Part shown: piece after piece, positions 1 through 8,059 of the stretch
Numbering within the stretch: position 1 is the stretch's first letter
Layout: every line of letters begins with the position of its first letter
Origin: Bacteroidota bacterium
Lineage (GTDB): Bacteria; Bacteroidota; Bacteroidia; Bacteroidales; Bacteroidaceae
DNA length: 22,050 nt
Assembly (NCBI GenBank): GCA_023458215.1
Contig: JAEXAJ010000227.1
Span: forward strand, 1 to 22,050
Direction of reading: 5' to 3'
Notes under the pieces: model-generated
What the model was told of the DNA's origin: nothing
Databases searched by the model: none
Seen by the model: the letters and a program-made list of their open reading frames with translations, nothing else
Program-made: the position numbers and the translations under genes

Positions 1-1648
1 CTTTAGCGGTCTTATCCTCCTGTGGTTTGGCTGCTTCTTTTTCTTTCTCCTGATGCGCCTTCACGTCTTTCCAATCCCGATATTGGGTATAATTTCCGGG
101 GAAGTCACGAATATCTCCCTGCCCATTGAATACCAAAAGGTGATCTACTACTTTATCCATAAAGTAGCGGTCATGGCTCACCACAATTACGCAGCCTTTA
201 AAGTTTTGAAGGTATTCCTCCAATACATTCAGTGTCACAATATCAAGGTCATTCGTCGGCTCATCCAACACAAGGAAATTAGGATTACGCATCAAGACGG
301 TACACAAGTAGAGACGACGGCGCTCTCCACCGCTCAATTTATAGACATAACTATGTTGTGTTTCGGGAGTGAACAGGAAGTGCTGAAGAAACTGTGATGC
401 AGTCAGCTTCTTGCCATTTCCCAATTCTATGACTTCGGCAATGTCCTGCACCACGTCAATCACTTTCATCTGTTCATCAAATTGCAAACCCTCTTGCGAA
501 TAGTAGCCAAAACGAACAGTCTCCCCAATATCCAGCATTCCGCTGTCTGCTTGCTCCTGCCCCATCAATATCTTGATAAAAGTAGATTTTCCCGTACCGT
601 TATTACCTACAATACCCATCTTCTCGTAACGGGCAAAGATGTATGAGAAATCATCCAGTATCTTCAAGTCTCCGAAGGACTTATATAAATGGTCGGCCTC
701 GAATATCTTACTGCCGATATAAGATGCCTTGACATCCAACTTCACATTATCATTGTTAAAACGCTGCTTGGCAACCTTTTCCAGTTCATAGAAAGCGTCT
801 TCCCGATAACGCGCCTTGTGTCCGCGAGCTTGCGGCATACGGCGCATCCAGTCCAATTCCGTACGATAGAGGTTATTGGCGCGTTCCACTTCTACTGTTT
901 TGGCTTCGATACGCTCTTGGCGTTTTTCGAGATAATAACTGTAATTCCCTTTATATTGATAAATCTGCCGGTTCTCTATTTCAATGATTTCAGAGCAGAC
1001 ACGATCCAGGAAGTAACGGTCGTGAGTCACCATAAGCAGACTCAGATTATTACGGCGCAGGTATTCTTCCAACCATTCGGTCATATCAAGATCCAAATGA
1101 TTGGTAGGCTCATCCAGGATCAATAAATCGGGCTCTGTAATCAATGTATTGGCAAGAGCTACACGTTTTAACTGTCCACCGGACAACTGTTTCACCTGTT
1201 GGTTGAAATCATGAATCTTAAGTTGTGAAAGGATTTGCTTGGCCTTTTGCTCATATTCCCATGCTTTTTCATGATCCATGCGAACCAGTATTTCATCCAG
1301 CCCCGGATGTCCTTCTGTTTCCATACAATGCTCATACTCCTTAATCAACTCCACGGTACTATTGCCGTGATGGAAACACGCCTCAAGCACGGTCAACTCT
1401 TCGGGATAGCGGGGATCTTGTTCCAGATAACCCACACGCAGGTCACGACGGAAAGAGATAGTACCCTGGTCATATCCTTCCTTGCCGGAAAGAATATTAA
1501 GTAAAGTCGTCTTACCACTCCCATTCTTTGCTATCAGACCGATACGTTGCCCTTCTGACAAGCCCCAAGAAATATTCTCAAATAATACCAAATCACCAAA
1601 TGATTTGGTAAGGTTCTCCACCTGAAGAATTGAATTAACTGCCGCCAA
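1..1648 (-). CDS. ABC-F family ATPase (Uup-like), 3' end beyond window
   Basis: This soluble protein has two ABC ATPase domains and no membrane segments, the layout of the ABC-F family, whose members act on ribosomes or nucleic acids rather than as transporters. About 549 codons are visible and no stop is reached at base 1. The first domain shows Walker A GLIAKNGSGKTT, signature LSGGQ, Walker B LLILDEPTNHLD and switch MVTHDRYF. The second shows GIVGNNGTGKST, LSGGERRR, VLDEPTNDLD and VSHDRYFMD. A charged tail rich in K, E and Q (KEKEAAKPQEDK) begins at the window edge, as in Uup proteins with a C-terminal coiled coil. No ATG fits. The likeliest start is TTG at 1648 (protein begins MAAVNSILQVENLTKSFGD), with AAGAAGG directly before it and an in-frame stop seven codons upstream. 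It lies 24 bp after the DUF3805 gene, probably in one operon. I am sure of ABC-F and less sure of the Uup subgroup. Confidence 0.9.
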   Translation of the reverse strand, partial: MAAVNSILQVENLTKSFGDLVLFENISWGLSEGQRIGLIAKNGSGKTTLLNILSGKEGYDQGTISFRRDLRVGYLEQDPRYPEELTVLEACFHHGNSTVELIKEYEHCMETEGHPGLDEILVRMDHEKAWEYEQKAKQILSQLKIHDFNQQVKQLSGGQLKRVALANTLITEPDLLILDEPTNHLDLDMTEWLEEYLRRNNLSLLMVTHDRYFLDRVCSEIIEIENRQIYQYKGNYSYYLEKRQERIEAKTVEVERANNLYRTELDWMRRMPQARGHKARYREDAFYELEKVAKQRFNNDNVKLDVKASYIGSKIFEADHLYKSFGDLKILDDFSYIFARYEKMGIVGNNGTGKSTFIKILMGQEQADSGMLDIGETVRFGYYSQEGLQFDEQMKVIDVVQDIAEVIELGNGKKLTASQFLQHFLFTPETQHSYVYKLSGGERRRLYLCTVLMRNPNFLVLDEPTNDLDIVTLNVLEEYLQNFKGCVIVVSHDRYFMDKVVDHLLVFNGQGDIRDFPGNYTQYRDWKDVKAHQEKEKEAAKPQEDKTAK

Positions 1649-1672
1649 CCTTCTTTTATTTTTAATTTATTA

Positions 1673-2485
1673 TTAATTCTCAAACATCTCTTTATAGGAC
1701 TCCACCAAGTTGCAAGATTCACCTGCCTTTACTTTGCTCCATACCAGTTTCATAGGATCTATCCAAGTACCCTTCGCTGTATTCAGCAAGATAGGTGTTT
1801 CCCGATTTCCATCGATCAGAGTACGCCATTCCATACCATCTACTTCGTTGGCAAAAATCACACATAGTACAATGCCAAATGTCAACCATATTTCCTTCTT
1901 TTTGGGAGATATCTCGCCTTTATCCACAATCTCCTGCATTTTAAGAATGTCTTCTTCCACCCCCTGAAAGTCTTTTTTCAAAGTCTCTTTGATGGAAGTA
2001 TCCACCCACTCGTACGCTTCATTTATCTGATAGATCTCAGATAACCGTACCGGAATAATTTCAGGCGGATATTTCATCCCTTCCTGACGTATTTCCAATG
2101 ATGCCATTATTTTCTCAGCCTCGGCAACAGACCCTCCCTTACTCACTGTAAAAGAGCATTCAAACAGGATATCGCCCATCCCGGCATACCACAGATGCGA
2201 AGTATAATAGACTCCATCTTCTTCGAACATCTCTTTACTATACGCACCATCCATCTGCCCAATGCAGACCGCAGTAACCGATGAGTTCTCTTTCAATTCG
2301 GCACGTACAGCGTCTTTACCAAAAGACGCCTTTCCTTTATATGCTGAAATACGAAAATTACCCGCCCATTCTGTAGGATTATAAAAGAGGAAGGTACCTT
2401 CTTCCGCTTCAAACTCATTCCAATCTGCCGGATAAATCATAGAGAACCATGCTCCCGGAGAGATAAATTTCTTGCCTTGTTCCAT
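1673..2485 (-). CDS. DUF3805/DUF3806 domain protein of unknown function
   Basis: This 270-residue protein has no signal peptide or membrane segment and is probably cytoplasmic. The N-terminal half (about 1-130, beginning MEQGKKFISPGAWFSMIYP) resembles the DUF3805 family. The C-terminal half (about 150-270) resembles DUF3806, with WLTFGIVLCVIFANEVDGMEW and WIDPMKLVWSKVKAGE as the recognisable stretches. I matched these families from memory, and no biochemical role is known to me. It is the first gene of a probable two-gene unit with the ABC-F ATPase (24 bp gap). A good Bacteroides-type promoter sits 45 bp upstream. Functional linkage to translation or stress is only a guess from the neighbour. 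Confidence 0.75.
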   Translation of the reverse strand: MEQGKKFISPGAWFSMIYPADWNEFEAEEGTFLFYNPTEWAGNFRISAYKGKASFGKDAVRAELKENSSVTAVCIGQMDGAYSKEMFEEDGVYYTSHLWYAGMGDILFECSFTVSKGGSVAEAEKIMASLEIRQEGMKYPPEIIPVRLSEIYQINEAYEWVDTSIKETLKKDFQGVEEDILKMQEIVDKGEISPKKKEIWLTFGIVLCVIFANEVDGMEWRTLIDGNRETPILLNTAKGTWIDPMKLVWSKVKAGESCNLVESYKEMFEN

Positions 2486-2529
2486 AATAATTAACTAATT
2501 CATGCAAAGTCCATCTTCGCTATTCCTCG

Positions 2530-2561
2530 CAAAAGTAACATTCCCTCCGTTGATATGCAAA
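2530..2561 (-). promoter_or_regulatory. Promoter for the DUF3805 / ABC-F operon
   Basis: Read on the minus strand, a -33 TTTG (2558-2561) is followed after 20 bp by a -7 box TACTTTTG (2530-2537). This matches the Bacteroides housekeeping consensus TTTG-N19-21-TAnnTTTG. Transcription should start near 2523, giving a leader of about 38 nt before the ATG at 2485. A terminator (2579-2644) lies just upstream, which insulates this promoter from the susD side. Confidence 0.7.
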
Positions 2562-2574
2562 CAAACGGACACTA

Positions 2575-2713
2575 AAAAAACAGCCGATTCTCACGAACCG
2601 GCTGTTCCAATCATCATCTATGAATGAAGACCATTATAGCCTTCAATATTTTATTCAGTCTAATGAATTATAACTGAAATTCTATTAAATCTTTAATTTT
2701 GGACACAAAGATA
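2575..2713 (-). ncRNA. Candidate small RNA sharing the susD 3'-end module
   Basis: A -7-like box TATCTTTG lies at 2706-2713 on the minus strand, and terminator copy A ends about 125 nt later. This could make a short transcript from about 2700 to 2577. It would contain a hairpin with arms TTCAGT/ACTGAA (2654-2659 and 2673-2678), a second hairpin and the terminator hairpin. No coding frame is visible. The -33 element is weak: CAAT on the plus strand at 16 bp spacing. The alternative is that this is the remnant 3' end of a lost third susCD unit. Confidence 0.3.
2579..2644 (-). terminator. Two-hairpin terminator module, copy A
   Basis: On the minus strand a weak hairpin (GAAGGC...GTCTTC, 2626-2644) is followed by the linker CTTCATTCATAGATGATGA. 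Next comes a strong hairpin AACAGCCGGTTC-GTGA-GAATCGGCTGTT (2579-2606) running into seven Ts. The stem has one A/C mismatch and a GNRA-type GTGA loop. The A tract on the plus strand would let it work in both directions. The same linker and hairpin pair occur at 2803-2869 and 14199-14261. It is not directly behind any recognisable gene. Confidence 0.75.
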
Positions 2714-2802
2714 AACAATGATAGATATACAATCCTAAGATTTATATATATTTAATTTATCGCCCTATAAACCTAAGGCTTTTATCGACGAATAATAAAG
2801 TA

Positions 2803-2869
2803 AATAGCCGATTCACCCCGAACCGGCTATTCCAATCATCATCTATGAATGAAGACTGTTAGAGTCTTC
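2803..2869 (-). terminator. Two-hairpin terminator of the left susCD operon, copy B
   Basis: This begins 13 nt after the susD stop. Read on the minus strand there is a perfect hairpin GAAGACT-ctaac-AGTCTTC (2851-2869), then the linker CTTCATTCATAGATGATGA. A second hairpin follows, AATAGCCGGTTC-GGGGT-GAATCGGCTATT (2803-2831), with one A/C mismatch. The run of Ts after it is poor, so termination may be leaky. It is closely related to copies A and C. Confidence 0.75.
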
Positions 2870-2881
2870 AATTGCTTATAG

Positions 2882-4858
2882 TTATTTAATATAACCATAA
2901 TACTCATTATCCGTTACGCAATCCCACCATACCGGACACGACCAAATAGGGTCAGTCATGGCCTGCTTATTGGAAGCTTTCAACTGAGTTAAATTATAAT
3001 TACTCTCATGTGTACTTTGACTGAAACGACGGAACCAATAGGTAGGATCAGTATCAGAAATCCCCACTATCTTGCTAATTGCAGTAAAATCATTAGGACG
3101 CTTATAGTCAACATATACTTTGCTGTAATCAAGACGGCGCATATCATTCCATATTTCAGTATTGATACCCATTGCAATAAGTTTCTGACGCATAATCTCG
3201 AACATAGTCAAAGCAACTGCATTCTGACACATAACTTTTGCCTGATAGTCTGCAATTTCGGCTTCATTCATTGGCTGTTGGTCTTGATTTTCTTTACTTT
3301 CAGCCTCCCACTCTTTTAACTTTGTTTGCATACGTTCAAAGTTTGCTTTTACACCATTCTGATAGGCAGTAAGCGCTCCATCTTTATCTCCTTTGCGGAA
3401 AAGAACTTCAGCTTTAATAAAACACATTTCCGAATAGGTTAAGATGTCTGAATCAGAGTTCGGACGTGCATAAAATGTACCGGTACCAGCTACGTAATTA
3501 AATCCTGCAGTAGGATAATAGTACATATCCGTAACTCCACGACCACTACTTGACATACTATTAGCACGCATATTTACGTAAATAGTATCAGCAGCACGTT
3601 TATAGTCCATACTGTTACAATAAGCTGCACCTTTCTGATAGATTACAGTTACTTTGTCGCCCTCAACTGTTGTTTTATGAATAGCCTGTGCATCAGCAAT
3701 AAACTTAGCTTTTACACTTGCATCGGCTTTAGACAAATCATAAGTGATCACGAAACCACCTTTTTCAGCACTGTAGCCTGAGCTTTCCTTCCCTGTAACA
3801 AACAAACTTGCAACTGGACCCGCATCGGCACGCGTAGTACCGTACATTACATCCACACCTTTATCACGCGCCCACTCATTGGAAGCTATCTTGCCATCGA
3901 CATCCAGCTTAACATTAGTCATCATAGCCGGAACTAATTTAGACATACGCGGGTCTACAATGCCGGTACCACCCGTGAATTGATTCGTCAGCAAATTGAC
4001 ATACCAGCGAGTCAAGCGTTGAGTTGCCCCATACCCAGTGGTATTCCATACTGAGGAAGCCTGATAAGGGTCACCAACGGTAAAGTTAGTTTCATCACCA
4101 ATAACATTATAATGTTTCATAAGTGTGTTATCCTCATTAGACTGAGGCGCTTTTTCCAAAGCAGCCAAGATAGCATCAGGATCATACATATCGGCCTTTT
4201 TTGACAACTTAAGCAGATAACGGGCTTTTAAGCCATAACATAACTTCAGCCATTTACTAACTTCTCCTTTATTCCACAAGTCCCCCTCTGCTAAGTTAGG
4301 CGCGGTAGCACTTTGGGTTTTCCCAAAATTCTCAATGGCTTTATCCAAATACTCCATACACAGCTCATACATCTTCTTACCATCTTCATAAGCTGGATTA
4401 GTCTTTCCAACAAATGCTTCTTGTATCGGCAACTCTCCATGCAAATCAAGCATCATCATAAATCCCATTGCTTTCACACAGTAGGCAGCACCTTCGTAAT
4501 GATAAGCTCCTTCTTTTTCTGCTTTAGCAATCAAAGGATCAATATTAACCCCCGCACCTAAATAGAAATTTTGATAAATAGTGGTACATGAACTCTGTGC
4601 CGGATTCCATGAAGAAAGAAGGCTATTGGCAGCAGTACCGGTTGTTTGAGTTAGTATACCGGCAATAGTTGACGTACGCATGCATGCGGTGCCCCAAGCA
4701 TAATCATAATAATTCTGTATCCAAGGCAAACGAAGTTGCGGAGATATCGTTTCTGAGATCGGATTATCCGGATCATTGTTTACGTTTAAATAGTCCTCGC
4801 AGGAGGAGGTACTAAGCACAAATGCAAAGCCCAGTGCGATATATTTTAGTTTATTCAT
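2882..4858 (-). CDS. SusD/RagB-type nutrient-binding outer-membrane lipoprotein (left pair)
   Basis: This is the surface lid that captures substrate for its SusC partner. It has 658 residues. A short N-terminal signal ends in lipobox LSTSSC with the lipidated cysteine at position 20, followed by EDYLNVNNDPDNP, the typical start of the SusD-like_2/RagB subgroup. TPR-like helical segments such as YGLKARYLLKLSKKAD and SEMCFIKAEVLFRKGDKDGALTAYQNG are visible, as is the C-terminal block NDMRRLDYSKVYVDYKRPNDF. It ends in WSCPVWWDCVTDNEYYGYIK, shared with the other susD here. It lies 21 bp after the left susC and must be co-transcribed. No glycoside hydrolase, peptidase or regulator is next to the pair, so the substrate cannot be inferred. 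Confidence 0.93.
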   Translation of the reverse strand: MNKLKYIALGFAFVLSTSSCEDYLNVNNDPDNPISETISPQLRLPWIQNYYDYAWGTACMRTSTIAGILTQTTGTAANSLLSSWNPAQSSCTTIYQNFYLGAGVNIDPLIAKAEKEGAYHYEGAAYCVKAMGFMMMLDLHGELPIQEAFVGKTNPAYEDGKKMYELCMEYLDKAIENFGKTQSATAPNLAEGDLWNKGEVSKWLKLCYGLKARYLLKLSKKADMYDPDAILAALEKAPQSNEDNTLMKHYNVIGDETNFTVGDPYQASSVWNTTGYGATQRLTRWYVNLLTNQFTGGTGIVDPRMSKLVPAMMTNVKLDVDGKIASNEWARDKGVDVMYGTTRADAGPVASLFVTGKESSGYSAEKGGFVITYDLSKADASVKAKFIADAQAIHKTTVEGDKVTVIYQKGAAYCNSMDYKRAADTIYVNMRANSMSSSGRGVTDMYYYPTAGFNYVAGTGTFYARPNSDSDILTYSEMCFIKAEVLFRKGDKDGALTAYQNGVKANFERMQTKLKEWEAESKENQDQQPMNEAEIADYQAKVMCQNAVALTMFEIMRQKLIAMGINTEIWNDMRRLDYSKVYVDYKRPNDFTAISKIVGISDTDPTYWFRRFSQSTHESNYNLTQLKASNKQAMTDPIWSCPVWWDCVTDNEYYGYIK

Positions 4859-4879
4859 ACTCTTGTTATTTTAATCGGG

Positions 4880-7800
4880 TTAGAATGTAAGATTAACTCC
4901 AAATGACATACCAGCTGTTGCAGGAACACCGCAGTAGTCAATGCCGGCAGAACCGGAACCACCGGTACCTGAACCAGAAACACAAGTTTCAGGATCCATA
5001 CCTTTATAGTTTGTCCAAACAAGCAAGTTAGTACCGGTAATCGTAGCGGACAATCCTTTAATTACATTTTGCTTTTTCAATAAATTTTTGAAGTCATAAG
5101 ATAAAGAGATTGAACGCAAACGCAACCAATTAGTATCTGTAATAAAGTTATAAGCATTCTTACTATAATTCTGATAATATTGCTGAATCATATATTTACC
5201 CGAACGTGTAGAAGTACCTACTTTATAAGACTTATCAGCTTCATAAGTATAAGTTACAGGTTCACCTGTCTTACTAGAGATGCCGCTTACAGTAACAGAT
5301 TGTCTGTTCAGAGTATTATTACTCAATCCTTTGGTCATCAGATAGTATTCAGTACCATTATAAATATCACCGCCAAGACGAATATCAATCAAGAAAGATA
5401 AATTGAAGTTCTTATAAGTGAAGCTATTGTTGAAACCGCCAATCATAGTCGGTTCACGGTTACCTACAATGTTCGTTTCAACTTGAGTATCTTTATATAA
5501 ACCGGTTGACTCGTCAATTACATTGTATTCTTTGCCATCAGCACCCGTTTGAGTAACATATTTGTTGCCGGTCAAACCTAAGAAATAACCACCATTAGGA
5601 ATAGAACCAGCTTTCGCTGCGCCAATTTGGGCATCAGTTACATAAAATACATCTACACCATCAATAAAGTTACCCAAACGTCCACGGTTACCGGAGAGAT
5701 TCAAAGTTGTTTCCCACTGGAAGTCTTTCGTGACAACAGGTTTACCAGTGATAGAAAGCTCCATACCTTTATTGGTTACTGAACCACCATTCAGAGTAAG
5801 AAAAATGTAACCGGTTGATTGTGCCAAACGTGGTGCACAGATCTGATCTTTTGTCTCACTGCTATAATAGGTATAGTCAATGCCTAAACGTCCGTTAAAG
5901 AAACGCATTTCCAAACCTAATTCATAAGAATCTTGTATTTCCGGTTTCAAACCTACACTACCACCAGTCCAACTGTTACCCATACCATATTTATCGCCAT
6001 TCAATGTGGCTACCGGCCAAGTATAGAAACCAAGTGAATATGGATCGGCATCTTTACCTACGCGAGCCCATGATGCACGAATCTTACCAAATGAAAGAAT
6101 ATCACTCTTGGGAAGTAATTCTGTGAATACGAATGAACCACTTACCGAAGGATAAAAATAGGAACGGTTATCGACCGGCAAAGTAGAAGACCAGTCATTA
6201 CGCCCTGTTACCGTTAAGTAAGCAATGTTTTTATACGATGCACGAAACTCACCATATACGCCTACCATACGTTTGCGGGTGGTGCTTTCTTTGAAGAATT
6301 GGTTAGCTTTAATAATATTATTGAAGCTATACATGCCTTTAGTTACAAAATCATATCCCCAACGGGTATTATTGGTCGTTTTAGTCGCTTCGGTAGTTGT
6401 ACCGACTAGTAGGTTGAAGTCAAAGTCACCGAAAGTTTTGTGGAAATTAGACATCACATTTGTAGTGATATACTGATATCCAACATCACCTTTAGACATA
6501 TAACCGTTCTGGTACTTTTCAACACCCGCACCACCCGGTTCGCGAAGCGTGTATGAGCTTGTTGTATATTTATCAATACCTGCACGTGCAGATACATCCC
6601 ACCAACTTGTCAACTTAACACTTGCATTAATAGCTCCGGTGAAACGAGAGGTTTCATCATTCAAAGAATTTCTATTCAAAATCCAATAAGGATTTTCAAT
6701 ATCATCTTTCATTTCTTGCAAACCATCCAAAACACGGTACTTACTACCATCGTCATTCAAGTAACGGCTCATTCGGTCGTCCACCGGCCAACCATATACC
6801 GCAGTCATGGCACCATTACCGCCCTGTCCGTACAAACCTGCACTTGTAAGTGTCTTATCCGTTTTGGATTGCGAATAAGAGACATTGGCACCTACGGTAA
6901 GAATTCCATATTTTTGTTCTCCGTTGAAACGGAAAGTTGTTTTATTATAACCAGTAGTAGGCACAATACCAGACTGGTCATAGTTGGATCCGGAAAGATA
7001 GAACGAGCCGTTCTTACTACCACCGGAAATACTGACACTGTTATCCCATACGTTACTACCTTGGAAAAAATCACCTATATTATCATAAGCAAGGCCTGCA
7101 ATCTGATCTCCCCATGAGTTCATCGTCACATTATTAAAAGCACCTGCCGCAGTATATTCACCACGTCCATAAGTGTTTTGTACATCCGGTAACTTATTAG
7201 CCCATGAATACGAGTACTTGCTACTAAAATTCACACGAACAGAGCCTTCATCACCTTTTTTAGTAGTAATGATAATAACACCATTAGCGGCACGCGAACC
7301 ATACAAAGCAGCAGCGGCTGCACCTTTCAAAACAGACATGCTTTCAATATCTTCCGGATTGATATCCATTACGCGATTACTGAAAGTGGTAGCGGTTTTT
7401 GTCATACCGTCTGTACCGGAGTTACCTGTATTTACAGTTGAGTTATCATAGATAATACCATCTACAACAAACAACGGTTGATTATCGCGAGACTCACTGG
7501 CCGAATTTCCACCGCGAATCACAATGTTTGAACCTGCTCCCGCCGCACCACCAGCTTGTGTAATATTAACGCCGGGAATTTTACCTGCCAATGAGTTAAC
7601 AACATTAGTCTGCTTATTTTTCATCAATTCCTTTGAATTGATATCAGAAACTGAATATCCTAATGCTTTCTTCTCTTTTTTAATACCCATTGCGGTTACC
7701 ACAACTTCACTCAACGCTTGAGCATCATCTTTTAACGTGATATTATATACATTGGAAGATGTTACCTGAATAGATTGAGCAGCATATCCCACAAAAGAGA

Positions 7801-8059
7801 TCTCCAATGTGCTACCCACAGCCGCATTGACTGAAAAATTCCCGTCGATGTCCGTCACGGCACCTGTTCCGGAACCCTTTACTAGTACGCTGGCGCCAAT
7901 AATTGGCTCGCCCGCAGCGTCTACAACTTTACCTGTGATTTTCTTGGCTTGCTGAGTACTTTGGGAACTTGGCACATTTTCGGCAGCATTTACCGAATAA
8001 GGGGATGCCATCCCAAACAATGCAAGCAACACTAATGATAAGCAATAATTTCTTTTCAT
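4880..8059 (-). CDS. SusC/RagA-type TonB-dependent outer-membrane transporter (left pair, expressed orientation)
   Basis: This 1059-residue protein forms the outer-membrane barrel that, with SusD, imports large nutrients using TonB energy. The signal peptide covers about 1-25 (MKRNYCLSLVLLALFGMASP, cleavage near VNA). A carboxypeptidase-regulatory-like domain spans about 40-112 (ITGKVVDAAGEPIIGASVLV). A TonB-box-like stretch LSEVVVTAMGIKKEKKALGY follows at about 117-136. The plug domain contains IRGGNSASESRDNQPLFVVD and SVLKGAAAAALYGSRAANG. The rest is the barrel, ending in the typical final phenylalanine (MSFGVNLTF). The ATG at 8059 is the clear start. Codons 30-58 lie in an 84-bp perfect inverted repeat shared with the facing right susC. 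The upstream segment, with start codon and signal peptide, is therefore predicted to be invertible. Outside the repeat the two genes differ at many synonymous sites. Confidence 0.95.
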   Translation of the reverse strand: MKRNYCLSLVLLALFGMASPYSVNAAENVPSSQSTQQAKKITGKVVDAAGEPIIGASVLVKGSGTGAVTDIDGNFSVNAAVGSTLEISFVGYAAQSIQVTSSNVYNITLKDDAQALSEVVVTAMGIKKEKKALGYSVSDINSKELMKNKQTNVVNSLAGKIPGVNITQAGGAAGAGSNIVIRGGNSASESRDNQPLFVVDGIIYDNSTVNTGNSGTDGMTKTATTFSNRVMDINPEDIESMSVLKGAAAAALYGSRAANGVIIITTKKGDEGSVRVNFSSKYSYSWANKLPDVQNTYGRGEYTAAGAFNNVTMNSWGDQIAGLAYDNIGDFFQGSNVWDNSVSISGGSKNGSFYLSGSNYDQSGIVPTTGYNKTTFRFNGEQKYGILTVGANVSYSQSKTDKTLTSAGLYGQGGNGAMTAVYGWPVDDRMSRYLNDDGSKYRVLDGLQEMKDDIENPYWILNRNSLNDETSRFTGAINASVKLTSWWDVSARAGIDKYTTSSYTLREPGGAGVEKYQNGYMSKGDVGYQYITTNVMSNFHKTFGDFDFNLLVGTTTEATKTTNNTRWGYDFVTKGMYSFNNIIKANQFFKESTTRKRMVGVYGEFRASYKNIAYLTVTGRNDWSSTLPVDNRSYFYPSVSGSFVFTELLPKSDILSFGKIRASWARVGKDADPYSLGFYTWPVATLNGDKYGMGNSWTGGSVGLKPEIQDSYELGLEMRFFNGRLGIDYTYYSSETKDQICAPRLAQSTGYIFLTLNGGSVTNKGMELSITGKPVVTKDFQWETTLNLSGNRGRLGNFIDGVDVFYVTDAQIGAAKAGSIPNGGYFLGLTGNKYVTQTGADGKEYNVIDESTGLYKDTQVETNIVGNREPTMIGGFNNSFTYKNFNLSFLIDIRLGGDIYNGTEYYLMTKGLSNNTLNRQSVTVSGISSKTGEPVTYTYEADKSYKVGTSTRSGKYMIQQYYQNYSKNAYNFITDTNWLRLRSISLSYDFKNLLKKQNVIKGLSATITGTNLLVWTNYKGMDPETCVSGSGTGGSGSAGIDYCGVPATAGMSFGVNLTF
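7887..7970 (-). repeat. Left arm of an 84-bp perfect inverted repeat (recombination site)
   Basis: Read on the minus strand from 7970 to 7887, this is identical base for base to 9145-9228 on the plus strand. It covers the third base of codon 30 to the second base of codon 58 of the left susC (S-S-Q-S-T-Q-Q-A-K-K to I-I-G-A-S-V). Identity stops abruptly on the inner side (GTGCC against CACAT). On the outer side it fades: about six mismatches in the next 50 bases, then ordinary paralogue divergence. Internal dyads CCAATTATTGG and TGGCGCCA could mark the crossover site. Confidence 0.95.

Noticed and set aside
53..1504. Plus-strand open frames across the ABC-F gene
   Set aside because: They are antisense shadows. 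The minus-strand frame carries two full sets of ABC ATPase motifs and stays open over the whole stretch.
1534..1722. Minus-strand 62-codon frame between the ABC-F and DUF3805 genes
   Set aside because: It overlaps both real genes in another frame and has no recognisable features.
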